From the NCBI RefSeq assembly GCF_902833225.1, contig NZ_CADFEI010000004.1:372001-436000 (forward strand): DNA of 64,000 bases. Reading direction: 5' to 3'. This DNA is from Burkholderia sp. BCC1644 (GTDB lineage Bacteria > Pseudomonadota > Gammaproteobacteria > Burkholderiales > Burkholderiaceae). A program made the translations under genes and the position numbers. Positions within the stretch are counted from its first letter, which is position 1, and each line of letters opens with the position of its first letter. Shown one piece after another: positions 31,672-40,484 of this stretch. The notes beneath the pieces were generated by a model. That model was not told the DNA's origin and searched no databases. It worked only from the letters and a program-made list of their open reading frames with translations.

Positions 31672-33140
31672 GCCAGTGGCGGGAACGAAGACATCGCGTG
31701 CGCAGCTTCGATCGTGCGGCTCGTGTGTCGGTCTTCGCGGGACTGCTGCTCGCGGGCGCCGATGCGGCATATGCGGAAACCGCGGCGCCACCGGCGGCCG
31801 CCGACGGCGCGCCTGCCGCGACCTGCACGGCCAAGCGGCCGACCGTGCTGTTCAACCGCTGGCAGGAAGACTGGTCGGTACTCGCGAATCCATGCGTGCC
31901 GCGCGCGCCGCTCGACGGGTTGAAATACATCCCGCTCGGCAACGATCCGGCCTCCTATCTGTCGCTCGGCGTGAACCTGCGCGAGCGCCTCGAGACCAAC
32001 GACGCGCCGCTGTTCGGCATCGGCTCCGCGCAATCGGATACCTACCTGATCCAGCGCGTCGAAGTGCATGCCGACGCGCATCTCGGCCAGCACTGGCAAT
32101 TCTTCGTGCAGTTGCAGGACGACCGCGCATTCGGCAAGAACACGATCACGCCGGTCGACAAGAACCCGCTCGATCTCGAACAGGCGTTCGCGACCTACAC
32201 GGGTGCGCTCGGCGGCGGCACGTTCAAGTTCCGCGTCGGCCGCCAGGAGATGGCATTCGACTTGCAGCGCTTCATCGCCGCGCGCGACGGCCCGAACGTG
32301 CGGCAGGCGTTCGATGCGGTGTGGGCCGACTACGAGTACCAGAAGTGGCGCTTCATCGGATACGCGACGCAGCCGGTGCAGAACCGCACCGTGTCCGCGT
32401 TCGACGACGTGTCGAACCGCGATCTCACGTTCAGCGGCGTGCGCGTCGAGCGGCAGTCGGTCGGGCCCGGCGACCTGTCGGGCTACTGGTCGCGCTACAA
32501 CCGCAGCAACGCGCGCTTTCTCGATGCGAGCGGCGCCGAGCGGCGCGACGTATGGGACCTGCGTTATACCGGTACGCAGGGCCGCTTCGACTGGGACCTC
32601 GAAACGATGTTGCAGACGGGCACGGTCGGCAGCAGCTCGATCCGGGCATGGGCGGTGGGCTCGATCGCCGGCTACCGGCTCGACGCGCCGTGGTCGCCGC
32701 GCGTCGCACTGCAGGTCGATGCGGCGTCGGGCGACCGGCATCCGCACGACGGCCGCGTCGGCACCTTCAATCCGCTGTTTCCGAACGGCTATTACTTCAC
32801 GCTGGCGGGCTTCACGGGCTACTCGAACCTGATCCACGTGAAGCCGTCCGTGACGCTGAAGCCGTCGCCGAACCTGTCGCTGCTCGGCGCGCTCGGTTTC
32901 CAGTGGCGCGAGACGACCGGCGACGCGGTCTACCAGCAGGGCAACGCGGTCGTACCGGGCACGGCAGGCAAGGGCGGGTTGTGGACGGGGATGTACGTGC
33001 AGCTGCGTGCGGACTGGACGATCGCCGCGAACCTGATCGGTGCGGTCGAGGCCGTGCATTTCCAGGTCGGCGATGCGATCCGGCAGGCGGGCGGGCACAA
33101 CGCCGATTACGTCGGCGTCGAGCTGAAGTACGGCTGGTAA
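31668..33140 (+). CDS. Alginate-export-type outer-membrane channel
   Basis: A 490-residue outer-membrane beta-barrel of the alginate export (AlgE-like) family, many of which are substrate-specific channels with no link to alginate. A signal peptide ends near AYA (about 35). Repeated amphipathic strands follow, with the family segments RERLETNDAP, FRVGRQEM, and TFNPLFPNGYYF near residue 370. Ends in KYGW with a terminal aromatic typical of barrels. Last gene of the six-gene operon, overlapping the DUF1275 stop; it probably admits the operon's substrate. Confidence 0.82.
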   Translation: MSQWRERRHRVRSFDRAARVSVFAGLLLAGADAAYAETAAPPAAADGAPAATCTAKRPTVLFNRWQEDWSVLANPCVPRAPLDGLKYIPLGNDPASYLSLGVNLRERLETNDAPLFGIGSAQSDTYLIQRVEVHADAHLGQHWQFFVQLQDDRAFGKNTITPVDKNPLDLEQAFATYTGALGGGTFKFRVGRQEMAFDLQRFIAARDGPNVRQAFDAVWADYEYQKWRFIGYATQPVQNRTVSAFDDVSNRDLTFSGVRVERQSVGPGDLSGYWSRYNRSNARFLDASGAERRDVWDLRYTGTQGRFDWDLETMLQTGTVGSSSIRAWAVGSIAGYRLDAPWSPRVALQVDAASGDRHPHDGRVGTFNPLFPNGYYFTLAGFTGYSNLIHVKPSVTLKPSPNLSLLGALGFQWRETTGDAVYQQGNAVVPGTAGKGGLWTGMYVQLRADWTIAANLIGAVEAVHFQVGDAIRQAGGHNADYVGVELKYGW

Positions 33141-33158
33141 CACACGCGCGTACCGATG

Positions 33159-33184
33159 AAAAAAGGGCGGCCAGGAGGCCGCCC
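33159..33184 (-). terminator. Rho-independent terminator of the acid phosphatase gene
   Basis: GGGCGGCC-AGGA-GGCCGCCC (33165-33184) is preceded on the + strand by six A, which read as the T-tract in the leftward direction. It therefore fits the leftward phosphatase gene and may also stop the rightward operon. Confidence 0.8.
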
Positions 33185-33234
33185 TTCGTGCGTTCGCGGC
33201 CGGCGATGACACCGGCCCGCTCGTCGCGATGCCG

Positions 33235-34821
33235 TTACAGGTTCGGCGACAGCGCGAGTGCGTTCGTCAGGTCGCCCATCGGCTGGCCGCCGTTCGCCTT
33301 CAGCGCGTCGTCGCGCTGTTGCAGGCCCGCGAGGCGCGGCAGCGAGAAGCGGCGCGTGATGAAACGCAGGATCGACGCGGTGTCGTACTGCGTGTGGTCG
33401 ACGAAACCCTTCTTCGAGAACGGCGACACGATCAGCGCCGGAATCCGCGTGCCCGGGCCCCAGCGATCGCCCTTCGGCGGCGACACGTGATCCCAGAAGC
33501 CGCCGTTTTCGTCGTACGTGACGACCACGACCATGTTCTTCCACTGCGGGCTCGCCTGCAGGTGCGCGATCACGTTCGCGATGTGCTGGTCGCCGCTCGA
33601 CACGTCCGTGTAGCCCGCATGTTCGTTCAGGTTGCCCTGCGGCTTGTAGAACGCGACTTGCGGCAGCGTGCCCGCGTCGATCGCCTTGATGAACTCGCTG
33701 CCGTCGGTGCCGCCGTCGAGCAAGTGCTGCGCGCGGCTCGTGCTGCCCGGTGCCTGGTTCGCGTAGTAGTTGAACGGCTGGTGGTGCGGCTGGAAGTTCG
33801 GCGCCGTCATGTTCGGGCCGTAGATCACGTTCGCCGTGCCGCTCTGCGCAGCCTGCAGCGCCTGGTTCCACGCGCCGCCGTACCACGCCCACGACACGCC
33901 GGCGCTGGTCATCAGGTCGCCGATGTTCTGCTGCGACTGCGGCGGCATCGTCGACGCCGCCGACGGGTCGGCGAGGTTCGGATCGCCGCCCGACGCGGCC
34001 TTGTTGCCGCTCGGCTGATACGGCGGCTGCATCGTGTTGATCGCGTAGAAGTCCGGCGTCAGGTTGCCCGAGTTCACGAACTTCGGAATGCCGTCGAGCG
34101 CGGATGCCGGCGAGTTGGTCGCGAGTTGCAGCGACTTGCCGTCGGCGGCGACGGCCGAGATCGAGCCGGCGGCCGGGCTCTTGTCCGCGTTCGCATAGAA
34201 CGGCGCGCATGCGCAGATCAGGTACTGGTGATTCAGGAACGAGCCGCCGAACGCGCCCATGAAGAAGTTGTCGGCCAGCGTGAACTGCTGCGCGATCTTC
34301 CACAGCGGCAGCTTCGTCGCGTCGGGCGTGTAGTGGCCCATCACGAGGCCGCCGGAGTCGGCCCATGCGGCGAACATGTCGTTCTTGCCGCCGTTGATCT
34401 GCATCTGGTTCTCGTAGAAGCGGTGATACAGGTCGCGTGTCGTCACGCTCATCGGCGTGTTGAAACCGTTCGGGTCGTCGATCGCGAAGGGCGCGTTCGG
34501 CAGGTTCGCCGTCATCGCTTCCGTCACGGCAGGCGTCACGCCCTTCGCGGTCAGGCCGCCCCAGACCTTCGGCAGCGTCGCGAGCGGCTGGCCGTTGCGG
34601 TCCTTCTGCTGTGCGCTGGCCGCGGTCACGTTCTGCAGGCCGTTCGCGCCCGGGAAGTTGCCGTACAGGTTGTCGAAGCTGCGGTTTTCCGCATAGATCA
34701 CGACGACGTTCTTCACCGTCGACAGACCTTGCTGCTGCACGTCGTCGCCGCCGCAGGCGGTGAGGGCGGCCGCCGCCGCTACGGCGATCGGTGTAAAGCG
34801 AATCCAGGCGTGGTTTTTCAT
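33235..34821 (-). CDS. AcpA-like acid phosphatase / phospholipase C family lipoprotein
   Basis: A 528-residue secreted phosphoesterase (PF04185 superfamily, which includes Francisella AcpA and phospholipases C). It has a lipoprotein signal with lipobox LTAC (Cys23). The catalytic start motif ENRSFDNLYG is at 45-54, and DENGGFWDHVSPP lies near residue 440, as in the family. It would cleave phosphomonoesters or phospholipids in the periplasm or at the cell surface. The gene ends at a strong terminator and is divergent from a di-heme peroxidase gene across a Pho-box-like array, in keeping with a phosphate-scavenging role; regulation is inferred. Confidence 0.88.
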   Translation of the reverse strand: MKNHAWIRFTPIAVAAAAALTACGGDDVQQQGLSTVKNVVVIYAENRSFDNLYGNFPGANGLQNVTAASAQQKDRNGQPLATLPKVWGGLTAKGVTPAVTEAMTANLPNAPFAIDDPNGFNTPMSVTTRDLYHRFYENQMQINGGKNDMFAAWADSGGLVMGHYTPDATKLPLWKIAQQFTLADNFFMGAFGGSFLNHQYLICACAPFYANADKSPAAGSISAVAADGKSLQLATNSPASALDGIPKFVNSGNLTPDFYAINTMQPPYQPSGNKAASGGDPNLADPSAASTMPPQSQQNIGDLMTSAGVSWAWYGGAWNQALQAAQSGTANVIYGPNMTAPNFQPHHQPFNYYANQAPGSTSRAQHLLDGGTDGSEFIKAIDAGTLPQVAFYKPQGNLNEHAGYTDVSSGDQHIANVIAHLQASPQWKNMVVVVTYDENGGFWDHVSPPKGDRWGPGTRIPALIVSPFSKKGFVDHTQYDTASILRFITRRFSLPRLAGLQQRDDALKANGGQPMGDLTNALALSPNL

Positions 34822-34966
34822 CCGTTGTACTCTCTATCTCTCTCTTGTCGCGTGGGGAACCGGCGCATTCGTGTACCGCCGGTTCGCGAGGTGACCGTGG
34901 CATGTCCGGCTGCACGCATTTTGAGGGTGCGATTTGACAGGCGGGTGTAGGCGTCCTTTCGATTAG

Positions 34967-35010
34967 CTGTCGGCGAGTCGTCATGTAACGGTCATGCGAC
35001 TGACATAAAC
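34967..35010 (+). promoter_or_regulatory. Four-unit Pho-box-like direct repeat array
   Basis: Four 7-mers in strict 11-bp phase: CTGTCGG (34967), TCGTCAT (34978), CGGTCAT (34989) and CTGACAT (35000). Each matches five or six positions of the PhoB half-site CTGTCAT, with short partly AT-rich spacers as in Pho boxes. It lies 36 bp upstream of the peroxidase ATG and about 150 bp from the phosphatase start. Confidence 0.55.
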
Positions 35011-35045
35011 TCCGGCCGCTCCTGAACCTACTTTCCGACGAATCG

Positions 35046-36431
35046 ATGAAGCCTCGCCAACCGACAGCCGGCGCGTTCGCGCGTTCGTGGCTGCATCTCA
35101 CCGGCGCATTCGCGCTGGCCGCCACGCTCGTCACCCTTGCCGGCTGTGACGGACAGCCCGGTGCCGGTACGCCGGCCGCACCGGCCGCGAGCGCGGCGAG
35201 TGCGTCGGGCGCCGCGAATCTGGTTGCGTCCGCAACGGTTGCCGCGAGCGGTGCCGTGGTCGCGACGAACCAGCCGCAGACGCGCGCGCAAGTTTACGAA
35301 GGCGTGCGCCGGATGACGGCGCTCGGCAAGCAACTTTTCTTCGACCCTACGCTGTCAGGTTCCGGCAAGCTCGCGTGCGCGTCGTGTCACAGCCCCGATC
35401 ACGCGTTCGGGCCGCCCAATGCGCTGGCCGTGCAGTTGGGCGGCGACGACATGAAGCATCCGGGCTTTCGCGCGGTGCCGTCGCTGAAGTACCTGCAGGG
35501 CGTGCCGCAGTTCACCGAGCACTTCCACGATTCCGACGACGAAGGCGACGAGAGCGTCGATGCAGGCCCGACGGGCGGCCTCACGTGGGACGGCCGCGTC
35601 GATACGGGTGCCGAGCAGGCGCGCATTCCGCTGACTTCGCCGTTCGAGATGAACAGCTCGCCCGCGAAGGTCGCGCAGGCCGTGAAGGCCGCGCCGTATG
35701 CGGACGAGTTCCGCGCGGTGTTCGGCGTGAAGGTGCTCGACGACGATGCGGCCACGTTCAAGGCCGTGCTGCGCGCGCTTGAAACCTTCGAGCAGACGCC
35801 CGAACTGTTCTCGCCGTACACGAGCAAGTACGACGCGTATCTCGCGGGTCGTGCACAGCTCACGCCGGCCGAACTGCGCGGGCTGCAATTGTTCAACGAC
35901 GAGAAGAAGGGCAATTGCGCGAGCTGCCACATCAGCCAGCGTGCGCTCGACGGCACGCCGCCGCAGTTCAGCGATTTCGGGCTGATCGCGATCGCGGTGC
36001 CGCGCAACCGCGCGCTGCCCGTCAACCGCGACCCGCGCTTTTACGATCTCGGCGCATGCGGCCCCGAGCGCACCGACCTGAAGGGCCGCGACGAATTCTG
36101 CGGGCTGTTCCGCACGCCGTCGCTGCGCAACGTCACGCTGCGCAAGACCTTCTTCCACAACGGCGTGTATCACACGCTCGAGGACGTGATGCGCTTCTAC
36201 GTCGAGCGCGACATCCATCCGGAGAAGTTCTACCCGGTCGTGCACGGCAAGGTCCAGATTTACGACGACCTGCCGAAGCGCTACTGGCCGAACATCAACC
36301 GCGAAGCGCCGTTCGACCGCAAGCGCGGCGAGCAGCCGGCGCTGAACGCGGCCGAGATCAAGGACGTGATCGCATTCCTCGGCACGCTGACTGACGGATA
36401 TCAGCAAACGGCCGCGCCGGCCGGGCACTAG
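35046..36431 (+). CDS. Di-heme cytochrome c peroxidase / MauG-like lipoprotein
   Basis: A 461-residue periplasmic c-type cytochrome. A lipobox LAGC (Cys34) follows the signal sequence. The two heme-binding motifs are CASCH at 111-115 and CASCH at 291-295. TPSLRNVTLRKTFFHNG near residue 360 is the usual distal block. The family reduces hydrogen peroxide with electrons from soluble cytochromes, or modifies proteins (MauG). An Ala/Ser-rich linker (40-75) separates the anchor from the enzyme. Divergent from the acid phosphatase gene. Confidence 0.9.
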   Translation: MKPRQPTAGAFARSWLHLTGAFALAATLVTLAGCDGQPGAGTPAAPAASAASASGAANLVASATVAASGAVVATNQPQTRAQVYEGVRRMTALGKQLFFDPTLSGSGKLACASCHSPDHAFGPPNALAVQLGGDDMKHPGFRAVPSLKYLQGVPQFTEHFHDSDDEGDESVDAGPTGGLTWDGRVDTGAEQARIPLTSPFEMNSSPAKVAQAVKAAPYADEFRAVFGVKVLDDDAATFKAVLRALETFEQTPELFSPYTSKYDAYLAGRAQLTPAELRGLQLFNDEKKGNCASCHISQRALDGTPPQFSDFGLIAIAVPRNRALPVNRDPRFYDLGACGPERTDLKGRDEFCGLFRTPSLRNVTLRKTFFHNGVYHTLEDVMRFYVERDIHPEKFYPVVHGKVQIYDDLPKRYWPNINREAPFDRKRGEQPALNAAEIKDVIAFLGTLTDGYQQTAAPAGH

Positions 36432-36540
36432 AAGGCATCGCCGGTTGCACGCATGCTATGCTCGCTCGTTGACGGGCGTGGCGCGAGCCGGTTCGCCGGC
36501 ATGCGCCACGCCGTTCGATCGAACATCCAAGGAGAACAAC

Positions 36541-36927
36541 ATGTCGATGCGTGCATCCCTTTCCGTCGTCACGCGTGTGCTGGCCGGTGCCGCGTGCGCA
36601 GCCGCGATGCTGCCCGCCCATGCGCAGAACAACCTGAACTTCCTGACCAACACGCCGCTCAGCTATTTCAGCAAGGCCGACACGGCGTCGCTGTCGAAGG
36701 CCGCCGAGAAGGTGCGCGACGAAGGCAAGGACGGCGAGACGACGACGTGGCAGAGCAGCGGCCGGGGCACGCAGATCGATGCGAAGCTCACGCCGACCAC
36801 GACCGAGACGGACGGCAAGACCTGCCGCGAAATCACGACCGACATCACCGCGAAGGGCCAGTCGATGACGCTCAAGCCCGTCTACTGCAAGACGGCCGCG
36901 GGCAAGTGGCAACTGCAGAAGCGCTGA
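36541..36927 (+). CDS. Small exported protein, 17-kDa surface-antigen-like
   Basis: A 128-residue protein with a signal peptide ending AHA (about residue 24). The C-terminal half (TETDGKTCREITTDI, then KPVYCKTAAGKWQL) has the two-cysteine pattern of the RT0821/17-kDa surface antigen family, whose function is not defined. A good GGAGAA lies 6-11 bases before the ATG; the frame upstream of it is not coding. It stands alone, followed after 11 bp by a Nudix gene. Confidence 0.72.
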   Translation: MSMRASLSVVTRVLAGAACAAAMLPAHAQNNLNFLTNTPLSYFSKADTASLSKAAEKVRDEGKDGETTTWQSSGRGTQIDAKLTPTTTETDGKTCREITTDITAKGQSMTLKPVYCKTAAGKWQLQKR

Positions 36928-36938
36928 GCACGCGTGTG

Positions 36939-37409
36939 ATGAAGCGGGGCGGCGCGCCGCGCACGGTGTCGTGCGGCGTCGTGATCCTCGATGCGGCCGG
37001 CCGCGTGTTCCTCGCGCATGCGACGGATACCACGCACTGGGACATCCCGAAGGGGCAGGGCGAGCCTGGCGAGACGCCGGTCGACGCCGCGCTGCGCGAG
37101 CTGCTGGAGGAAACCGGCATCGAATTCGCGCCGGCCAGGCTGCTCGATCTCGGCCGCTTTGCGTACCGGCACGACAAGGACCTGCACCTGTTCGCGGTGC
37201 GGGTGGCCGAAGGCGAGATCGATCCCGCGCACTGCACGTGTACGTCGCTGTTCCCGAGCCGTCGCGACGGCTCGATGATTCCCGAGATGGACGCGTACCG
37301 CTGGACCGTGCCGGGCGACATCGACGTGTATGCGAGCCGCAGCCTCGCGCGGCTGTTTCGCACGAAGCTGTCGCTGGCGGAACTGCATCGGCGGTTGTCG
37401 GGCGGGTGA
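36939..37409 (+). CDS. Nudix hydrolase
   Basis: A 156-residue Nudix enzyme. The complete Nudix box starts at the Gly of GQGEPGE (about residue 39) and runs through REL-LEETGI, with all metal-binding Glu residues present. These enzymes hydrolyse nucleoside diphosphates linked to another moiety; the WDIPKGQGEPGE context resembles diadenosine-polyphosphate or dNTP-type members, but the substrate is not determined. Starts 11 bp after the preceding gene and ends before a symmetrical terminator. Confidence 0.87.
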   Translation: MKRGGAPRTVSCGVVILDAAGRVFLAHATDTTHWDIPKGQGEPGETPVDAALRELLEETGIEFAPARLLDLGRFAYRHDKDLHLFAVRVAEGEIDPAHCTCTSLFPSRRDGSMIPEMDAYRWTVPGDIDVYASRSLARLFRTKLSLAELHRRLSGG

Positions 37410-37457
37410 ACAGGCGTGGCCGCGTGCGTGGCCGTGTTCCGCTTCGATGCACGCAAT

Positions 37458-37486
37458 AAAAAAACCGGCCCGAGGGCCGGTTTTTT
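37458..37486. terminator. Bidirectional Rho-independent terminator
   Basis: A stem CCGGCCC-GA-GGGCCGG is flanked by seven A on the left and six T on the right, so it can end transcription of both the Nudix gene and the convergent glnS. Confidence 0.88.
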
Positions 37487-37540
37487 CATGGTCATGCGAC
37501 GGCGGCTGTCGAAGCCGCCCGCCGCATGCGGAGCGGGCCG

Positions 37541-39250
37541 TCAGGCCGGCTTGCCCCAGCTGTCGCGCAGGCCGACGATCCGGTTGAACACCGGCTTGCC
37601 CGGCTTCGAATCGACACGGTCGGCAACAAAGTAGCCGTGGCGCTCGAACTGCAGGCGCGTTTCCGGCGCGATGTCGCCGTTACCCGGCTCCAGATAAGCC
37701 TGCACGATCTTCTTCGAATCGGGATTCAGCGCTTCGAGGAAGTTCGCGCCGCCGGCGTCCGGGTGCGGCTCCTTGAACAGGCGGTCGTAGATCCGCACTT
37801 CGGCCGGCTGCGCATGCTTCGCGCTGACCCAGTGGATGTTGCCCTTGACCTTGTACGTGTTCGCGCCTTCCGTGCCCGACTTGCTGTCCGGGAAATAGTT
37901 GCAGTGCACGGCCGTCACGTTGCCGTCGGCGTCCTTGTCGAAGCCCGTGCATTCGATCACGTAGCCGTAGCGCAGGCGCACCTTGTTGCCCGGGAACAGG
38001 CGGAAATAGCCCTTCGGCGGGTTCTCGACGAAATCCTCGCGCTCGATCCACAGCTCGCGCGAGATCGGGAACGTGCGCACGCCGCGATCCGGGTGGTGCG
38101 GGTGCACGGGTGCCGTGCACGCTTCCTCGAGGTCTTCCGGATAGTTGTCGATCACGAGCTTCAGCGGATCGAGCACCGCGACCGTGCGCGCGGCCTTGTC
38201 GTCGAGGTCGTCGCGCAGCGCGCCTTCGAAGATGCTCATGTCGATCCACGAATCGATCTTGGTTACGCCGATCCGTTCGCAGAACAGGTGGATGCTCTCC
38301 GGCGTGAAGCCGCGACGGCGCACGCCGACGATCGTCGGCATCCGCGGGTCGTCCCAGCCGTCGACGTGACCTTCGGTGACGAGCTGCAGCAGCTTGCGCT
38401 TGCTGGTGATCGCGTACGTGAGGTTCAGGCGCGAGAATTCGATCTGTTGCGGCAGCGGGCGCGTGAACATGCCGGCTTCCGCGAGTTCGTTCAGCACCCA
38501 GTCGTACAGCGGGCGGTGATCTTCGAATTCGAGCGTGCACAGCGAATGCGTGATGCCTTCGAGCGCATCCGAGATGCAGTGCGTGTAGTCGTACATCGGA
38601 TACACGCACCACGCGTCGCCGGTGCGGTAGTGGTGCGCGTAGCGGATCCGGTAGATCACCGGGTCGCGCATGTTCATGTTCGGCGAAGCCATGTCGATCT
38701 TCGCGCGCAGCACGTGCTCGCCTTCCTTGAACTCGCCGGCCTTCATGCGGCGGAACAGGTCGAGGTTTTCTTCCGGCGTGCGCTCGCGGAACGGCGACGG
38801 CTTGCCGCCTTCCGTCAGCGAGCCGCGGTTCGCGCGCATTTCATCGGCGCTCTGGCTGTCGACATACGCCTTGCCGCGCTTGATCAGCAGCTCGGCGAAC
38901 TCGTACAGCTTGTCGTAGTAGTCGCTCGCGAAATACTGATGATCGACCGCGTCCTTGCGCCAGTCGAAACCGAGCCAGCGCACCGCGTCGACGATCGAGT
39001 CGACGTACTCGACGCTTTCCTTTTCCGGGTTCGTGTCGTCGAAGCGCAGGTGGCACACGCCGCCGTAGTCGCGCGCGACGCTGAAGTTCAGGCAGATGCT
39101 CTTCGCATGGCCGATGTGCAGATAGCCGTTCGGCTCGGGCGGGAAGCGCGTCTCGACGCGGCCGCTCCATTTGCCGGTGCGGTTGTCGTCGTCGATGATG
39201 TTGCGGATGAAATTGGAAGCCGCGGGGGCGTCGTTGCGTTCGGTGCTCAT
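37541..39250 (-). CDS. glnS: Glutaminyl-tRNA synthetase
   Basis: A 569-residue class I aminoacyl-tRNA synthetase that charges tRNA-Gln. The HIGH-type motif is in [15 protein letters not shown] (about 38-52), and the KMSKS equivalent is ITSKRK near residue 280. The C-terminal anticodon-binding barrels are complete (for example [14 protein letters not shown]). Length fits the family (about 550-580). The start is the ATG before STERNDAP. An extended open frame reaches upstream into the promoter region but lacks similarity. Stands alone between terminator and divergent spacer. Confidence 0.96.
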   Translation of the reverse strand: MSTERNDAPAASNFIRNIIDDDNRTGKWSGRVETRFPPEPNGYLHIGHAKSICLNFSVARDYGGVCHLRFDDTNPEKESVEYVDSIVDAVRWLGFDWRKDAVDHQYFASDYYDKLYEFAELLIKRGKAYVDSQSADEMRANRGSLTEGGKPSPFRERTPEENLDLFRRMKAGEFKEGEHVLRAKIDMASPNMNMRDPVIYRIRYAHHYRTGDAWCVYPMYDYTHCISDALEGITHSLCTLEFEDHRPLYDWVLNELAEAGMFTRPLPQQIEFSRLNLTYAITSKRKLLQLVTEGHVDGWDDPRMPTIVGVRRRGFTPESIHLFCERIGVTKIDSWIDMSIFEGALRDDLDDKAARTVAVLDPLKLVIDNYPEDLEEACTAPVHPHHPDRGVRTFPISRELWIEREDFVENPPKGYFRLFPGNKVRLRYGYVIECTGFDKDADGNVTAVHCNYFPDSKSGTEGANTYKVKGNIHWVSAKHAQPAEVRIYDRLFKEPHPDAGGANFLEALNPDSKKIVQAYLEPGNGDIAPETRLQFERHGYFVADRVDSKPGKPVFNRIVGLRDSWGKPA

Positions 39251-39412
39251 GCGGTTGGCGTCAGGTTGTGTCGGCGCGTCGCGCCGGTTTAATCCCGTAA
39301 TTCTACCTGACCGGGGTCCGTCCCGCGCGGCTTGCGGGTCCGGCGCCGTGCGTACGCGATGCGTACCGCAATATATCGAGTGTGTGTCGGCTGTAACACG
39401 ACGTAAATCGGA

Positions 39413-39442
39413 TTGCCCGCGCCGTTCGGGTTTTCCTATGAT
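39413..39442 (+). promoter_or_regulatory. Sigma-70-type promoter for the glycine-zipper lipoprotein gene
   Basis: TTGCCC (39413-39418) and TATGAT (39437-39442) with an 18-bp spacer, 62 bp upstream of the start codon. Confidence 0.55.
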
Positions 39443-39503
39443 GGCTTTACCGATACAACGCCGCCATTCGTATTTTTTTCCGGGCGGAAGGAAGCCAATA
39501 ACC

Positions 39504-39713
39504 ATGATGAAGAAGACCACTTTTCTCGTTCGCACCGCGGTGATCGTCGCGGCCCTGTCGCAACTCGGCGCATGCGCGATGACGCATACGCAACGTAATG
39601 CCGGTATCGGCGCGGCCGCAGGCGGCGCGCTCGGCTACCTGATCACGGGTGGCCCGGTCGGCACCGTCGCCGGTGCGGCGGCAGGCGGCCTGGTCGGCGC
39701 CGGCGTACGCTGA
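39504..39713 (+). CDS. Glycine-zipper lipoprotein (OsmB-like)
   Basis: A 69-residue protein with a signal sequence ending in a lipobox (LGAC, Cys near residue 24). A glycine-zipper segment with repeated GxxxG spacing follows ([17 protein letters not shown], then [11 protein letters not shown]). Such small lipoproteins are often osmotically or stationary-phase induced; the exact role is unknown. GGAAGGAAG lies upstream, and two adjacent ATG codons (39504 and 39507) both fit. Confidence 0.8.
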   Translation: MMKKTTFLVRTAVIVAALSQLGACAMTHTQRNAGIGAAAGGALGYLITGGPVGTVAGAAAGGLVGAGVR

Positions 39714-39903
39714 TCGACGCCGGCGGGCGCCCGCGACGCGGGTGCCGCTGAACGCCGGCCGGTCGTGACGCCGATCCGAACGCGTCACGACCCGCATGAA
39801 TGTCACGCACATCCCCGGTTTTTGACAGGCAGCATCAGGGAGAGGAGGGTGTGCGACACTTCGTCGACGCCACATCACGATTCCAATCGTCGACGAATCC
39901 TCC

Positions 39904-40452
39904 ATGAGCGACCCCTTCGTTTTCGTCCTGCCGGGCTACGGCAATTCCGGCCCGCTTCACTGGCAGAGCCGCTGGGAGCGCGCCGATGCGCGCTTTTCGC
40001 GAATCGCGATGCCCGACTGGGACCGCGCGTTCCGCAACGGCTGGTGTCTCGCGCTCGACCGTGCGGTCGAAGCCGCGCGCGGGCCCGTACTGATTGCCGG
40101 TCACAGCCTCGGCACGCTGACCACCGCATGGTGGGCGACGCGCTATGCGCGCCCGGCCGCGCTCGCGAAAGTGCGCGGTGCGCTGCTCGTCGCGTTGCCC
40201 GATCCGGCCGGGCCGGCGTTTCCGGCCGACGCGCACGGCTTCGGCCCGGTGCCGCGTGAGCGGCTGCCATTTCCTACTTGCGTTGTCGCGAGCAGCGACG
40301 ACCCGTACGGTTCGCTCGCGTTCGCGCGCGGCTGCGCGCACGCGTGGGGCAGTGAACTCCGCGAGATCGGCCCGCGCGGCCACATCAACGCGGACAGCGG
40401 GCTCGGCGACTGGCCGGCCGCACGCGGCTGGCTCGACGCGCTCGCGCAGTAG
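39904..40452 (+). CDS. RBBP9/YdeN-type alpha/beta hydrolase
   Basis: A 182-residue serine hydrolase. The nucleophile elbow is GHSLG (about 66-70). A likely acid is Asp131 or Asp132 in ASSDDPYG, and the His is in GHINADSGLGDWP (about 160), the signature of the RBBP9/YdeN family. No substrate is known. It starts 190 bp after the lipoprotein gene and is convergent with a CoA-transferase gene 32 bp away. Confidence 0.86.
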   Translation: MSDPFVFVLPGYGNSGPLHWQSRWERADARFSRIAMPDWDRAFRNGWCLALDRAVEAARGPVLIAGHSLGTLTTAWWATRYARPAALAKVRGALLVALPDPAGPAFPADAHGFGPVPRERLPFPTCVVASSDDPYGSLAFARGCAHAWGSELREIGPRGHINADSGLGDWPAARGWLDALAQ

Positions 40453-40484
40453 ACGGGCGAGCGCCACCACGCGAGCCTGACGCG

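Noticed and set aside
31668..33140. Alginate biosynthesis locus
   Set aside because: Only the channel family name suggests it; no other alginate genes are present and the family is used for many substrates.
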